From assembly GCA_028714335.1 (NCBI GenBank), contig JAQTMM010000016.1, positions 1 to 33,464 of the forward strand: a DNA stretch of 33,464 nt, written 5' to 3'. Under the pieces are notes generated by a model. It was not told the origin of the DNA. It ran no database searches and worked only from the letters and a program-made list of their open reading frames with translations. Positions 1 through 7,552 of the stretch are shown here, piece by piece (positions within the stretch are counted from its first letter, which is position 1; each line of letters starts with the position of its first letter). The stretch comes from Dehalococcoidales bacterium (lineage in GTDB: Bacteria; Chloroflexota; Dehalococcoidia; Dehalococcoidales; RBG-16-60-22). Made by a program: the position numbers and the translations under genes.

Positions 1-2
1 GG

Positions 3-779
3 CTCAAGCAGCAGGGCAGGGTGACCGACGTTGTTTCCCGTGGCGGCGCTTTCACGCTGGGGTGGATGCTCCACAACGATAAAGAAAATCCCCTCTACGA
101 GCAGTATGACCGCCTGCTGGAAATCGCCCGTGAATACGACGTTACTTTATCTCTGGGCGACGGTATGCGCCCCGGCTCTTTAGCCGACGCCACCGACCGC
201 ACCCAGATTGAGGAGCTTTTAACTTTGGGTGAGTTGGTGGAGCGTGCCTGGGCCGCCGGTGTGCAGGTCATGGTGGAAGGCCCCGGCCACGTTCCCATCA
301 ACCAGATTGAAACCAATATTAAACTCCAGAAGTATATCTGCAAGGGCGCGCCGTTTTACGTCCTCGGCCCCCTGGTCACCGACATCGCGGCGGGCTATGA
401 CCATATCACCGGCGCTATCGGTGGGGCTATTGCCGGGATGCATGGCGCAGACTTCCTCTGTTACGTTACCCCCTCCGAGCATCTTGGTATCCCCGATGTT
501 GCCGATGTCCGCGAGGGCGTTATCGTTACCCGCATCGCCGCCCACGCCGCCGATATCGCCAAGGGCGTCCCCGGCGCTATGGAGCGGGACAGGCAGATGT
601 CTATGGCGCGTAAAAAGCTGGACTGGGATGCGCAGGCAAAACTCGCCCTCGACCCGGAAAAGTTCCAGCGGGTCCGCAAAGAGCGTGGCACCGAAGGCGC
701 GGCATGCAGCATGTGCGGCAAGTATTGCGCCATGGAATTGGTGAGTCAGTACCTGGACGTAAAAGCCGATAAGTGCTAG
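3..779 (+). CDS. thiC: Phosphomethylpyrimidine synthase ThiC (5'-truncated by window edge)
   Basis: ThiC is a radical SAM enzyme that converts aminoimidazole ribotide to the HMP-phosphate pyrimidine moiety of thiamine. The frame is open from base 3, so the N-terminal part lies outside the window; a GTG at 21 is internal, because the preceding codons (LKQQGR) continue the family sequence into VTDVVSRGG. Visible family features are the GDGMRPGS stretch, the VEGPGHVP stretch, and the C-terminal CSMCGKYC (CX2CX4C), which binds the 4Fe-4S cluster. It is convergent with the channel gene downstream; the two stop codons overlap within CTAG at 776-779, leaving no intergenic space. Any TPP riboswitch would lie upstream of the window. 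Identification is secure. Confidence 0.96.
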   Translation, partial: LKQQGRVTDVVSRGGAFTLGWMLHNDKENPLYEQYDRLLEIAREYDVTLSLGDGMRPGSLADATDRTQIEELLTLGELVERAWAAGVQVMVEGPGHVPINQIETNIKLQKYICKGAPFYVLGPLVTDIAAGYDHITGAIGGAIAGMHGADFLCYVTPSEHLGIPDVADVREGVIVTRIAAHAADIAKGVPGAMERDRQMSMARKKLDWDAQAKLALDPEKFQRVRKERGTEGAACSMCGKYCAMELVSQYLDVKADKC

Positions 780-1666
780 CGGTTTTTCAACTGCGCTTTG
801 CGCAGGTATATCACCCAGTAAACCAGCGCGACGAAGAACACGCCGCCTATCATATTGCCGATGGTTACCGGTATCAGGTTATTCACAAAAAACGAGCCCC
901 ACGTTATGTGGTCGTAGCTGCCGGCGGTCGTCCCGATGCTCTGCCAGAAGCTTTCCGGTGCGCCGAATTTAACCAGGATGGCGTAAGGCACAAAGTACAT
1001 GTTCGCCACGCAGTGCTCGAACCCCGCCGCCACGAATCCGGCGACGGGGAAGATTATAGCTAAAATCCTGCCGATGACCGTGCGCGCGCTGTAGGTCAGC
1101 CAGACCGCCATGCACACCATCGCGTTACAAAGGATGCCCAGTATTATCGCCTGCCCGAAGTTCAAATTAACCTTGGTCATGGCTATGTTCAGTGAAGTTG
1201 CCCCCATTGCCCCGCCGTCCATCGTGTAGTGTTGTCCCCAGAAAACAAACAGAGCCGTTGCCACCGCCCCGCAAAGATTCCCAATGTAAACGATTCCCCA
1301 GTTGCGCATTACACGCCAGGTTGAAAGCTTGCGGCTTGCCCACGCCATGATAATCAGGTTGTTGCCCGTGAACAGCTCCGCCCCGCCCACGATTACTAAT
1401 ATCAGGCCGAGACTGAACGTAAAACCGCCGATTACCCGGCTGACGCCCCAGGGTAAAGCTGACGCCCCCGTCATTGATACCGAAAAAAAGATGCACCCCA
1501 AAGCGATGAAGGCTCCGGCCAGTACCGCCAGCGCGAAAGTGGTCAAGAAGTCCATGTTGGCTTTCTTGATGCCGATGTCCTGCGACTTCGAGGCCATTTC
1601 TGCCGGCAGCAGCTCGTCGTAGGTGCTCATTAGGGTATCATTGGAGTGATCGTCTGGCTCTACCAT
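776..1666 (-). CDS. Formate/nitrite transporter family channel (FocA/NirC-like)
   Basis: A 296-residue inner-membrane channel of the FNT family, which forms pentamers passing formate, nitrite, hydrosulfide or similar small anions. About six hydrophobic segments follow a roughly 35-residue polar N-terminus. The [10 protein letters not shown] stretch and [10 protein letters not shown], with the pore histidine, are FNT hallmarks. The ATG at 1666 is preceded by GAGGGAAG, a good ribosome binding site, so I chose it over a second in-frame ATG 12 codons in. The substrate cannot be told from sequence; formate fits an anaerobe, and hydrosulfide (as for the clostridial HSC/AsrD type) is the alternative. 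An imperfect inverted repeat, TTAAT-N7-ATTAA near 1732-1748, lies about 70 bases upstream and might be a regulator site. Confidence 0.93.
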   Translation of the reverse strand: MVEPDDHSNDTLMSTYDELLPAEMASKSQDIGIKKANMDFLTTFALAVLAGAFIALGCIFFSVSMTGASALPWGVSRVIGGFTFSLGLILVIVGGAELFTGNNLIIMAWASRKLSTWRVMRNWGIVYIGNLCGAVATALFVFWGQHYTMDGGAMGATSLNIAMTKVNLNFGQAIILGILCNAMVCMAVWLTYSARTVIGRILAIIFPVAGFVAAGFEHCVANMYFVPYAILVKFGAPESFWQSIGTTAGSYDHITWGSFFVNNLIPVTIGNMIGGVFFVALVYWVIYLRKAQLKNR

Positions 1667-1815
1667 ATCTTCCCTCGTTTTCTCTAATTATATTCCCCGT
1701 TGTCAACCCCCACAATACGTTGAAACTCTATTAATGATAAGTATTAACGGCAAAAATATTTAAGTAAAAACAACATATTCCGGCTCGTTGCGCCGTTTTT
1801 CGTCAGGCCGCTTAC

Positions 1816-1833
1816 CCCTGACTTGTATCAGGG
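1816..1833. promoter_or_regulatory. Short inverted repeat just upstream of the glmM promoter
   Basis: CCCTGA and TCAGGG form 6-bp arms around a 6-nt spacer, ending 9 bases before the -35 box at 1843. It could be an operator or a weak structure. Otherwise I see no gene in the 213-base gap 1667-1879. Confidence 0.3.
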
Positions 1834-1842
1834 TTAACTTGG

Positions 1843-1870
1843 TTGACATTTGTTATGGTCGTAGTAGAAT
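1843..1870 (+). promoter_or_regulatory. Sigma-70 type promoter of the glmM cluster, probably leaderless
   Basis: TTGACA (1843-1848) is followed by a 16-nt spacer and TAGAAT (1865-1870). The ATG of the next gene starts 9 nt after the -10 box, so transcription should begin within a few bases of the start codon. No Shine-Dalgarno sequence precedes the ATG. This is the best formed of three similar arrangements in the window. Confidence 0.75.
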
Positions 1871-1879
1871 TAATGTAAC

Positions 1880-3181
1880 ATGCATCTATTTGGCTCGTCT
1901 GGAATACGTACTATATTTAATAAAGACCTGCTGGATATAGCTTTTAAGGTGGGGCTGGCGGTCGGCTCAACTTACCGCAATGTGGTCGTTGGCCGCGATA
2001 CACGCACCTCCGGAGTAGCTATGAAGCACGCCGTTATCAGCGGTCTATTGGCATCCGGCGCTGTCTGCCGCGATGCTGGAATAATCTCCACCCCCACCCT
2101 CGCCTATGTTACCCGCGAATTTGCCGCTGGTATTGAGATTACTGCCTCCCATAATCCCCCCGAATATAACGGCATTAAGCTCTTTAACCCGGACGGCTCA
2201 TCCTTCACCCTCGACCAGCAGGAAAAGCTGGAAAACCAGATTCTGTCCGGCGGCGGCGTTACTGCTGATTGGCAGAAGCTACTGGTTGACGAGCCTTATG
2301 CCGGCGCTATTGAGAAACACATTGAAGCTATTGCCGCCCACTTCCCCGATTATCTTCGGACCAAAGTCGTCGTGGACGCCGGGTGCGGCGCCGGGTCGGA
2401 AATTTCACCGCTCCTCCTCAAAAAACTCGGCTGTAATGTCATCCAGCTAAATTGCGCGCCCAGCGGTTTCTTCCCCCGCGGTATCGAGCCGGTTGCCTCC
2501 AACCTTGTTGAGCTGATAAAAACGGTTAAAGATGAAGAAGCCGCCGTTGGCATTGCCCATGACGGCGATGCCGACCGCATGATGGCAGTTGATGATAAGG
2601 GCAGGTTCATCACCGGCGACGTTATGCTGGCTATTTTAGCGCAGGCGGTCATGGCTAAAGATATGGTCACCACGCTGGACGCCTCGATGTATATTGATGA
2701 AATGGGTTTGAATGTCCGGCGCACCAAAATCGGTGATAGCTTTGTCTCTGAAGAGCTGCGCAAGGGCGGCGACTTTGGCGGCGAGACCTCCGGCGCCTGG
2801 ATTTTCCCCGATATTTCGTTTTGCCCGGACGGTATTTACGCCGCGGCGGTTATCGCCACTTTGGCGGCGGATCAAAAGCTCTCCGGCCTCGTTGACGCTG
2901 TTCCCGTTTATCCCCTTATCCGCGGCAACGTTGATAGCCAACGAATTGATATGTCGGAACTGAAAAATAAACTGCAAACCCTTGAGCCGCTTTCGGTCAA
3001 TGATGAAGACGGCATCAAGATGAATTTTATCGATGGCTGGCTGCTGGTGCGTCCTTCCGGCACCGAGCCTAAAATCCGCATCACTGCCGAAGCTAAAACC
3101 AAGCCCCGCGCCCAGGAGCTTTATGATAATTGTTTAAATCTGCTAAATGAAATAAAAGAAGCTGGAGTTAAATCGAATTGA
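1880..3181 (+). CDS. Phosphoglucosamine mutase / phosphomannomutase family protein (GlmM-like)
   Basis: A 433-residue alpha-D-phosphohexomutase that moves phosphate between C6 and C1 of a hexose phosphate. The catalytic phosphoserine lies in TASHNP (Ser90), the Mg2+-binding loop is DGDADR (228-233), a sugar-binding segment is GGETSGAWIFPD, and the C-terminal phosphate-binding loop is RPSGTEPKIRI. The first residues, HLFGSSGIR, match the N-terminus of the archaeal-type GlmM/PMM group. Its place in front of two nucleotidyltransferases and glmS makes glucosamine-6-phosphate to glucosamine-1-phosphate the most likely reaction, with phosphomannomutase or phosphoglucomutase activity possible in addition. 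The ATG at 1880 sits 9 nt after a -10 box. The stop codon overlaps the start of the next gene. Confidence 0.9.
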   Translation: MHLFGSSGIRTIFNKDLLDIAFKVGLAVGSTYRNVVVGRDTRTSGVAMKHAVISGLLASGAVCRDAGIISTPTLAYVTREFAAGIEITASHNPPEYNGIKLFNPDGSSFTLDQQEKLENQILSGGGVTADWQKLLVDEPYAGAIEKHIEAIAAHFPDYLRTKVVVDAGCGAGSEISPLLLKKLGCNVIQLNCAPSGFFPRGIEPVASNLVELIKTVKDEEAAVGIAHDGDADRMMAVDDKGRFITGDVMLAILAQAVMAKDMVTTLDASMYIDEMGLNVRRTKIGDSFVSEELRKGGDFGGETSGAWIFPDISFCPDGIYAAAVIATLAADQKLSGLVDAVPVYPLIRGNVDSQRIDMSELKNKLQTLEPLSVNDEDGIKMNFIDGWLLVRPSGTEPKIRITAEAKTKPRAQELYDNCLNLLNEIKEAGVKSN

Positions 3182-4380
3182 AAGCTGTAATATTGGCCGC
3201 CGGCGAAGGCCAGCGGATGCGCCCTCTCACCGCCACCCGCCCCAAGGTGATGCTGCCCATCGTTGGCAAGCCCATCCTGGAGCACCTCCTCGCCGAGGTT
3301 AAGGCGGCGGGCGTCACCGATTTTGTTTTTGTCGTCGGCTACTGCGATAAGCAGGTTCGCAGCTACTTTGACGACGGTAAAAAATGGGGCGTTAAGATTG
3401 CCTATTCCGAGCAGCGCAAACAGCTCGGCACCGCCGACGCTATCCGCATGGTCTCCAACGTTGTTGACAGCAAATTTTTAGTCATCAACGGCGACGTTAT
3501 TATCAGCCGCGCTGACATTAAACAATTGATTAAGTCCACACACAACACCATGTGCGTCTTTGAAGTTAAAGACCCCGCCGGGCTGGGCATCGTCGAGCTT
3601 TCCAAGAATAAAGTCATTGGCGTCTATGAAAAAACCAAGCGTCCCCCCTCTCTCATGGCTAACGCCGGCCTGTACCTCTTTACACCGGATATCTTCGACG
3701 CTATAGAAAAGACGGAAAAGTCCCCCCGCGGCGAATATGAAATTACCGATTCGTTGAAAATCCTCATGCAGCAAAAAGCCGGTCTCTACTATTACCAGCT
3801 TAAATCCTGGCAGGACTTCAGCTACCCCTGGGACCTGCTCCGCGCCAACGAGGCTATGATGCAGTCCTTAAAGCCCGGCGTCCTCGGCACGGTAGAGGAG
3901 AATGTGGTGATTAAAGGCGCGGTGCAAATCGGCAAGAACACCGTCGTTAAATCGGGTTCTTATATTGAAGGTCCCGTCATCATTGGTGAGGATTGCCACG
4001 TCGGACCCAGTTGCTTTATCCGCCCCGCCACCACCATCGGCAATCACTGCCATATCGGCGCCTCGGTGGAAATCAAGAACTCCATTATTATGAATGAAAG
4101 CAACGTCCCCCATTTTAACTACGTCGGCGATAGTGTTATCGGCGAGGGCTGCAACCTCGGCGCCGGCACCAAAATCGCCAACCTTAGGCTCGACGAGAAT
4201 AACATCTTCGTCAGCGGCGTTGACACCCGGCGGCGTAAGCTGGGCGCCATCATCGGCGATAACGTCAAAACCGGCATCAACTCCTGCATCAACGTCGGCA
4301 CTGTTATAGGCAACAATACCTTAATCGGCCCGGGTGTGGTGGTGCGGGGCAATATATTGCCCAATACAAAGCTATTTTAG
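3178..4380 (+). CDS. Bifunctional sugar-1-phosphate nucleotidyltransferase with beta-helix acyltransferase domain (GlmU-like, first copy)
   Basis: A 400-residue protein. The N-terminal nucleotidyltransferase fold carries LAAGEGQRMRPLT followed by TRPK, the pyrophosphorylase signature, and a VINGDV metal site. From about residue 240 the sequence changes to hexapeptide repeats (VIIGEDCHVGPSCFI and similar), a left-handed beta-helix as in GlmU. The arrangement resembles archaeal bifunctional enzymes of the Sulfolobus ST0452 type, which acetylate glucosamine-1-P and then form UDP-GlcNAc. Translation starts at TTG 3178, overlapping the mutase stop codon, with GGAG upstream; the next residues (KAVILAAGEG) are the expected N-terminus. 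It probably makes a UDP-sugar together with the second copy. Which copy carries the acetyltransferase step is not evident from sequence. Confidence 0.88.
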   Translation: MKAVILAAGEGQRMRPLTATRPKVMLPIVGKPILEHLLAEVKAAGVTDFVFVVGYCDKQVRSYFDDGKKWGVKIAYSEQRKQLGTADAIRMVSNVVDSKFLVINGDVIISRADIKQLIKSTHNTMCVFEVKDPAGLGIVELSKNKVIGVYEKTKRPPSLMANAGLYLFTPDIFDAIEKTEKSPRGEYEITDSLKILMQQKAGLYYYQLKSWQDFSYPWDLLRANEAMMQSLKPGVLGTVEENVVIKGAVQIGKNTVVKSGSYIEGPVIIGEDCHVGPSCFIRPATTIGNHCHIGASVEIKNSIIMNESNVPHFNYVGDSVIGEGCNLGAGTKIANLRLDENNIFVSGVDTRRRKLGAIIGDNVKTGINSCINVGTVIGNNTLIGPGVVVRGNILPNTKLF

Positions 4381-4389
4381 GGGTGGAAT

Positions 4390-5565
4390 ATGAAACAGGC
4401 GATAATATTAGCGGCAGGTGAAGGGCAGCGACTAAAACCGTTTACGGTTACCCGTCCCAAGGCGATGATATCCATCGCTGATAAACCCATTCTCCAGTTC
4501 ATTATCGAATCGTTGGCTAAAGTCGGTATCCGCAATATCGTGCTGGTCGTGGGCTACCGCAAGGAGCAGGTCTACGATTACTTTAGCTCCGGCGAAAAAT
4601 TTGGCGTCAACATCACCTATGTAACCCAAAAGCAGCAGCTGGGCACTGCCCACGCTTTGATACAGGCTAAGGATATCGTGGAAAACGAATTTCTCGTCCT
4701 CCCCGGCGATAATCTTATAGAGGCTTCCACCATCGCCGAGTTTACCGAGGTTAAACCGACCGCCGTCCTCGCCAAACGCGTTGAAGACCCCCTGCGTTAC
4801 GGCGTGGTGAGTACCCAGCGTGGCAAGGTCTCAAGCATTATAGAAAAACCCAAGGAGGCCGGCAGCAATCTGGTCAACACCGGCATCTACGCCTTCACTA
4901 AAGAGGTCTTCGACCACATGGAAAACGTGCTGGATATCCCCGACGTTTTGAACAATATGCTTCAGGACGGCCACTCCATCAAAGCTGTGGAAACCGCCGG
5001 CACCTGGCTTGACGTTGTCTATCCCTGGGACGTTATCAGCCTCAACAGCGCCATCCTCCAGAACATTGATACCGGGCTTGGCGGCACTATCGAGGACGGC
5101 GTTATCGTTAAGGGTAAGGTGGTAGTCGGGGAGGGCACGGTTGTCCGCGCCGGCTCCTGCATTTACGGCCCGGTGGTTATCGGCAAGGGCTGTGATATCG
5201 GCCCGATGGTCTGCGTCATGCCTTCCACCAGCATCGGCGATAATGTGGTTATGGCTTCCTTCACCCAGGTCAAGAACAGCGTCATCGGCGACGATGTAAA
5301 TATTGGACCGGGCTGCTTTATCAGCGACTCGGCAATTGATAAGGGTTGCCTGATTCAGGGGCGGTTTACCGCTTTCAGCGGCCCCTCCAATGTCAGGATT
5401 AACGATGAAAGCCGGTTGGTCAACGTCGGCGTCATCATGGGCGAAGACTGTAAAATCGAGAGCAGCGTTACTGCCCAGCCCGGCGTTATTGTCGGCAATT
5501 ACTGTCAGGTGCAGCATATGAAACTCATTAACACCCCGCTGCCCGACCGTTCGATGGTTATTTAA
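4390..5565 (+). CDS. Bifunctional sugar-1-phosphate nucleotidyltransferase with beta-helix domain (GlmU-like, second copy)
   Basis: A 391-residue paralogue of the preceding protein, starting 9 nt after it with GGGGTGGA ahead of the ATG. The nucleotidyltransferase motif is LAAGEGQRLKPFT followed by TRPKAM, and a VLPGDN metal site lies near residue 110. About 150 residues of hexapeptide repeats (GKGCDIGPMVCV, GDDVNIGPGCFI) make up the C-terminal half. The two copies align along their whole length, so they arose by tandem duplication. They are diverged enough in the catalytic loops (MRPLTATRP against LKPFTVTRP) to have different sugars or nucleotides; a glucose-1-phosphate thymidylyltransferase-like role is an alternative for one of them. 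Confidence 0.88.
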   Translation: MKQAIILAAGEGQRLKPFTVTRPKAMISIADKPILQFIIESLAKVGIRNIVLVVGYRKEQVYDYFSSGEKFGVNITYVTQKQQLGTAHALIQAKDIVENEFLVLPGDNLIEASTIAEFTEVKPTAVLAKRVEDPLRYGVVSTQRGKVSSIIEKPKEAGSNLVNTGIYAFTKEVFDHMENVLDIPDVLNNMLQDGHSIKAVETAGTWLDVVYPWDVISLNSAILQNIDTGLGGTIEDGVIVKGKVVVGEGTVVRAGSCIYGPVVIGKGCDIGPMVCVMPSTSIGDNVVMASFTQVKNSVIGDDVNIGPGCFISDSAIDKGCLIQGRFTAFSGPSNVRINDESRLVNVGVIMGEDCKIESSVTAQPGVIVGNYCQVQHMKLINTPLPDRSMVI

Positions 5566-5599
5566 AGATAGCAAAGGAGACTGTATAAACAATCTGTTT

Positions 5600-5620
5600 C
5601 CTCTCCCCTGGCGGGAGAGG
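5600..5620. repeat. Intergenic hairpin of a dispersed-repeat type
   Basis: CCTCTCCC and GGGAGAGG form an 8-bp stem around a 5-nt loop, followed by ATAAAGGTGAGGGGGA. This motif class (GC-rich hairpin plus AAAGGTGAGGG) recurs in intergenic DNA of many bacteria, from memory. Only one copy is present here. It lacks a U-tract, so I do not call it a terminator. It occupies the 129-base gap before glmS. Confidence 0.5.
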
Positions 5621-5694
5621 ATAAAGGTGAGGGGGATTTTACACCTTTTCCCAACCCTCTCTCATCTTTAAAGGAAGATTGATAATAAAGTAAC

Positions 5695-7479
5695 ATGTGC
5701 GGCATTGTAGGTTATATCGGAGATAAAAAAGCCCAGCCCATTTTACTCAACTCCTTGGGCAAGCTGGAATACCGCGGTTATGATTCCTGCGGCATCGCTA
5801 TTGCTAATAATGATATCGAGGTTTTTAAGGACCTCGTCCGCGTTAAGGCGCTGACGGAATCTTTAAAACCCCACGATGGTAAGGCGGGCATCGGGCATAC
5901 GCGCTGGGCAACCCACGGCGAGCCCTCCAAAATCAATGCCCACCCCCACACCGATTGTAAAGGCAAAATTGCCGTCGTCCATAACGGCACTATTAATAAC
6001 TTCCTGCAGCTGCGTGAGATGCTGGCTGCCGAGGGGCATAACATCGTCTCCGAAACCGATACCGAGGTTATTCCCCACCTGATTGAAAAATATTATGACG
6101 GCGATTTTGAAAAAGCCGTGACGCGTGCCGTTAAGGACATTGACGGCGCCTATACCATGATTGCCATGATGGCCGGCGAGCATAAGTTAATCGCCGCCCG
6201 GCAGGAAAGCCCCCTGATTATCGGCGTCGGCGACCGTGAGAATTTCCTTGCCTCGGACGTCCCGGCGCTTTTGGATTATACCAGCCGTGTTATCTATCTT
6301 GAGGATGGCGACATCGCCGTCGTTACCGCCTCCGACGTTAAAATAACTCATGACGGCGTTCCCATCGAGCGGGAAGAACAGAAGATATCCTGGAACATCG
6401 AGGACGCCCAGAAGGGCGGCTACGAGCACTTTATGCTCAAGGAGATTCACGAGCAGCCCAAGGTCATCCGTGATACTCTGACCGATTTCCTTTCTAATTC
6501 CAAACCGGTCGTCGAGCTTGCCGGTGTCGAGGGCAGCACTTTAGAAAACATGATTATCATTGGCTGCGGCACCTCGTACCATGCCGGTTTAGTCGGCAAG
6601 TATGTTATTGAAGAATTGCTGGATATACCCGTCCGCGTTGAGATGGCTGACGAGTTTAACTACTCTGGCCAGGCGTCTCCTGGCACCCAGGCTATCGTCA
6701 TTACCCAGAGCGGTGAAACCCGCGACGCTTTAAAGGCTATTCAACGCCTCAAGGCTAAAGGCTGCCGCGTTATCGCCATTACCAATGTTATCGGCAGCAC
6801 CGTTACCCGCGTGGCCGATAGGGTGATTTATATGCGCGCCGGGCCCGAAATCAGCGTGGCCGCCAGCAAGACCTTCACCGCCGAGCTTATTTCGCTCTAC
6901 TGGCTGGCGCTGCCTTATGCGCGGGTGGACACCGCGCGGCTGGATAAGCTGGTCCGGGATATCCGTCAGTTGCCGGTCAAGGTGCAGCAGGTTCTGGATA
7001 ACGAGGATAAGATTGCCGCCTTTGCCAAGAAGCTGGCTAAGTTCGATAATGTCTTTTACATCGGCAAGGGCGTCAACTACCCGGTCGCTTTAGAGGGCGC
7101 TTTAAAGATTAAGGAGATTTCCTACATCCACGCCGAGGGCTATGCCGCCGGCGAGCTTAAGCACGGTCCCTTCTCTTTACTCGGTGAAAAAACCCCGGTG
7201 GTGGCTGTGGTGACCCGCGACGCTACCTACGAGGCTATCGTTACCAGTATTAAGGAGATTAAAGCGCGCCGCTCGCCCGTTTTCGCTTTTGTCGGGGAGG
7301 ACGACGATTCTACCGGCGACCTTGCCGACTACGTCTTTAAGATTCCCGGCGTTGACCCCTTCCTCTCCCCGATAGTAAACTCGGTGGCGCTGCAGCTTTT
7401 AGCCTACTTCACCGCCAAGGAGCGCGGCTGCCCCATTGACTTCCCCCGCAACCTCGCCAAAAGCGTCACGGTGGAATAA
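5695..7479 (+). CDS. glmS: Glutamine-fructose-6-phosphate aminotransferase (isomerizing)
   Basis: GlmS makes glucosamine-6-phosphate from fructose-6-phosphate and glutamine, the entry step to UDP-GlcNAc. The protein starts MCGIVGYIG, with the N-terminal nucleophile Cys2 of the class II glutamine amidotransferase domain. LEYRGYDS, HTRWATHG and HNGTINN belong to that domain. Two SIS sugar-isomerase domains follow, with GCGTSYHAG, TQSGETRDAL and ASKTFTAEL in the first and EGALKIKEISYIHAEGYAAGELKHGP in the second. The last residues, NLAKSVTVE, are the canonical C-terminus. Length (594) is normal. GATAAT lies 8 nt before the ATG and GGAAG about 17 nt before it, so leaderless or poorly spaced Shine-Dalgarno translation are both possible. 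No glmS ribozyme is recognisable in the 129-base leader. Confidence 0.97.
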   Translation: MCGIVGYIGDKKAQPILLNSLGKLEYRGYDSCGIAIANNDIEVFKDLVRVKALTESLKPHDGKAGIGHTRWATHGEPSKINAHPHTDCKGKIAVVHNGTINNFLQLREMLAAEGHNIVSETDTEVIPHLIEKYYDGDFEKAVTRAVKDIDGAYTMIAMMAGEHKLIAARQESPLIIGVGDRENFLASDVPALLDYTSRVIYLEDGDIAVVTASDVKITHDGVPIEREEQKISWNIEDAQKGGYEHFMLKEIHEQPKVIRDTLTDFLSNSKPVVELAGVEGSTLENMIIIGCGTSYHAGLVGKYVIEELLDIPVRVEMADEFNYSGQASPGTQAIVITQSGETRDALKAIQRLKAKGCRVIAITNVIGSTVTRVADRVIYMRAGPEISVAASKTFTAELISLYWLALPYARVDTARLDKLVRDIRQLPVKVQQVLDNEDKIAAFAKKLAKFDNVFYIGKGVNYPVALEGALKIKEISYIHAEGYAAGELKHGPFSLLGEKTPVVAVVTRDATYEAIVTSIKEIKARRSPVFAFVGEDDDSTGDLADYVFKIPGVDPFLSPIVNSVALQLLAYFTAKERGCPIDFPRNLAKSVTVE

Positions 7480-7485
7480 TTATTC

Positions 7486-7552
7486 TGTCATTCTGAGCGG
7501 AGCGAAGAATCCGTCCCCCTGTCATCCTGAGTGCAACGAAGAATCCGTCCCC
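7486..7552. repeat. Two direct copies of a 33-bp dispersed repeat (TGTCATTCTGAG type)
   Basis: Copy one (7486-7518) and copy two (7520-7552) match at 29 of 33 bases and are separated by one base. The TGTCATTCTGAGCGGAGCGA core followed by AGAATC is a widespread intergenic repeat in environmental bacterial genomes, including Chloroflexota, as far as I recall. Copy two overlaps the 3' end of the restriction gene and supplies its last codons and stop. Confidence 0.75.

Noticed and set aside
4831-5592. A 253-codon reverse-strand open frame inside the second nucleotidyltransferase gene
   Set aside because: It lies wholly antisense to a well-supported gene, has no recognisable motif, and reads as the mirror of GC-rich codons (runs of Ala, Asp, Gly and His).
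5566-5694. A glmS ribozyme in the glmS leader
   Set aside because: The 129-base gap holds a simple hairpin repeat and none of the conserved ribozyme core that I can recognise.
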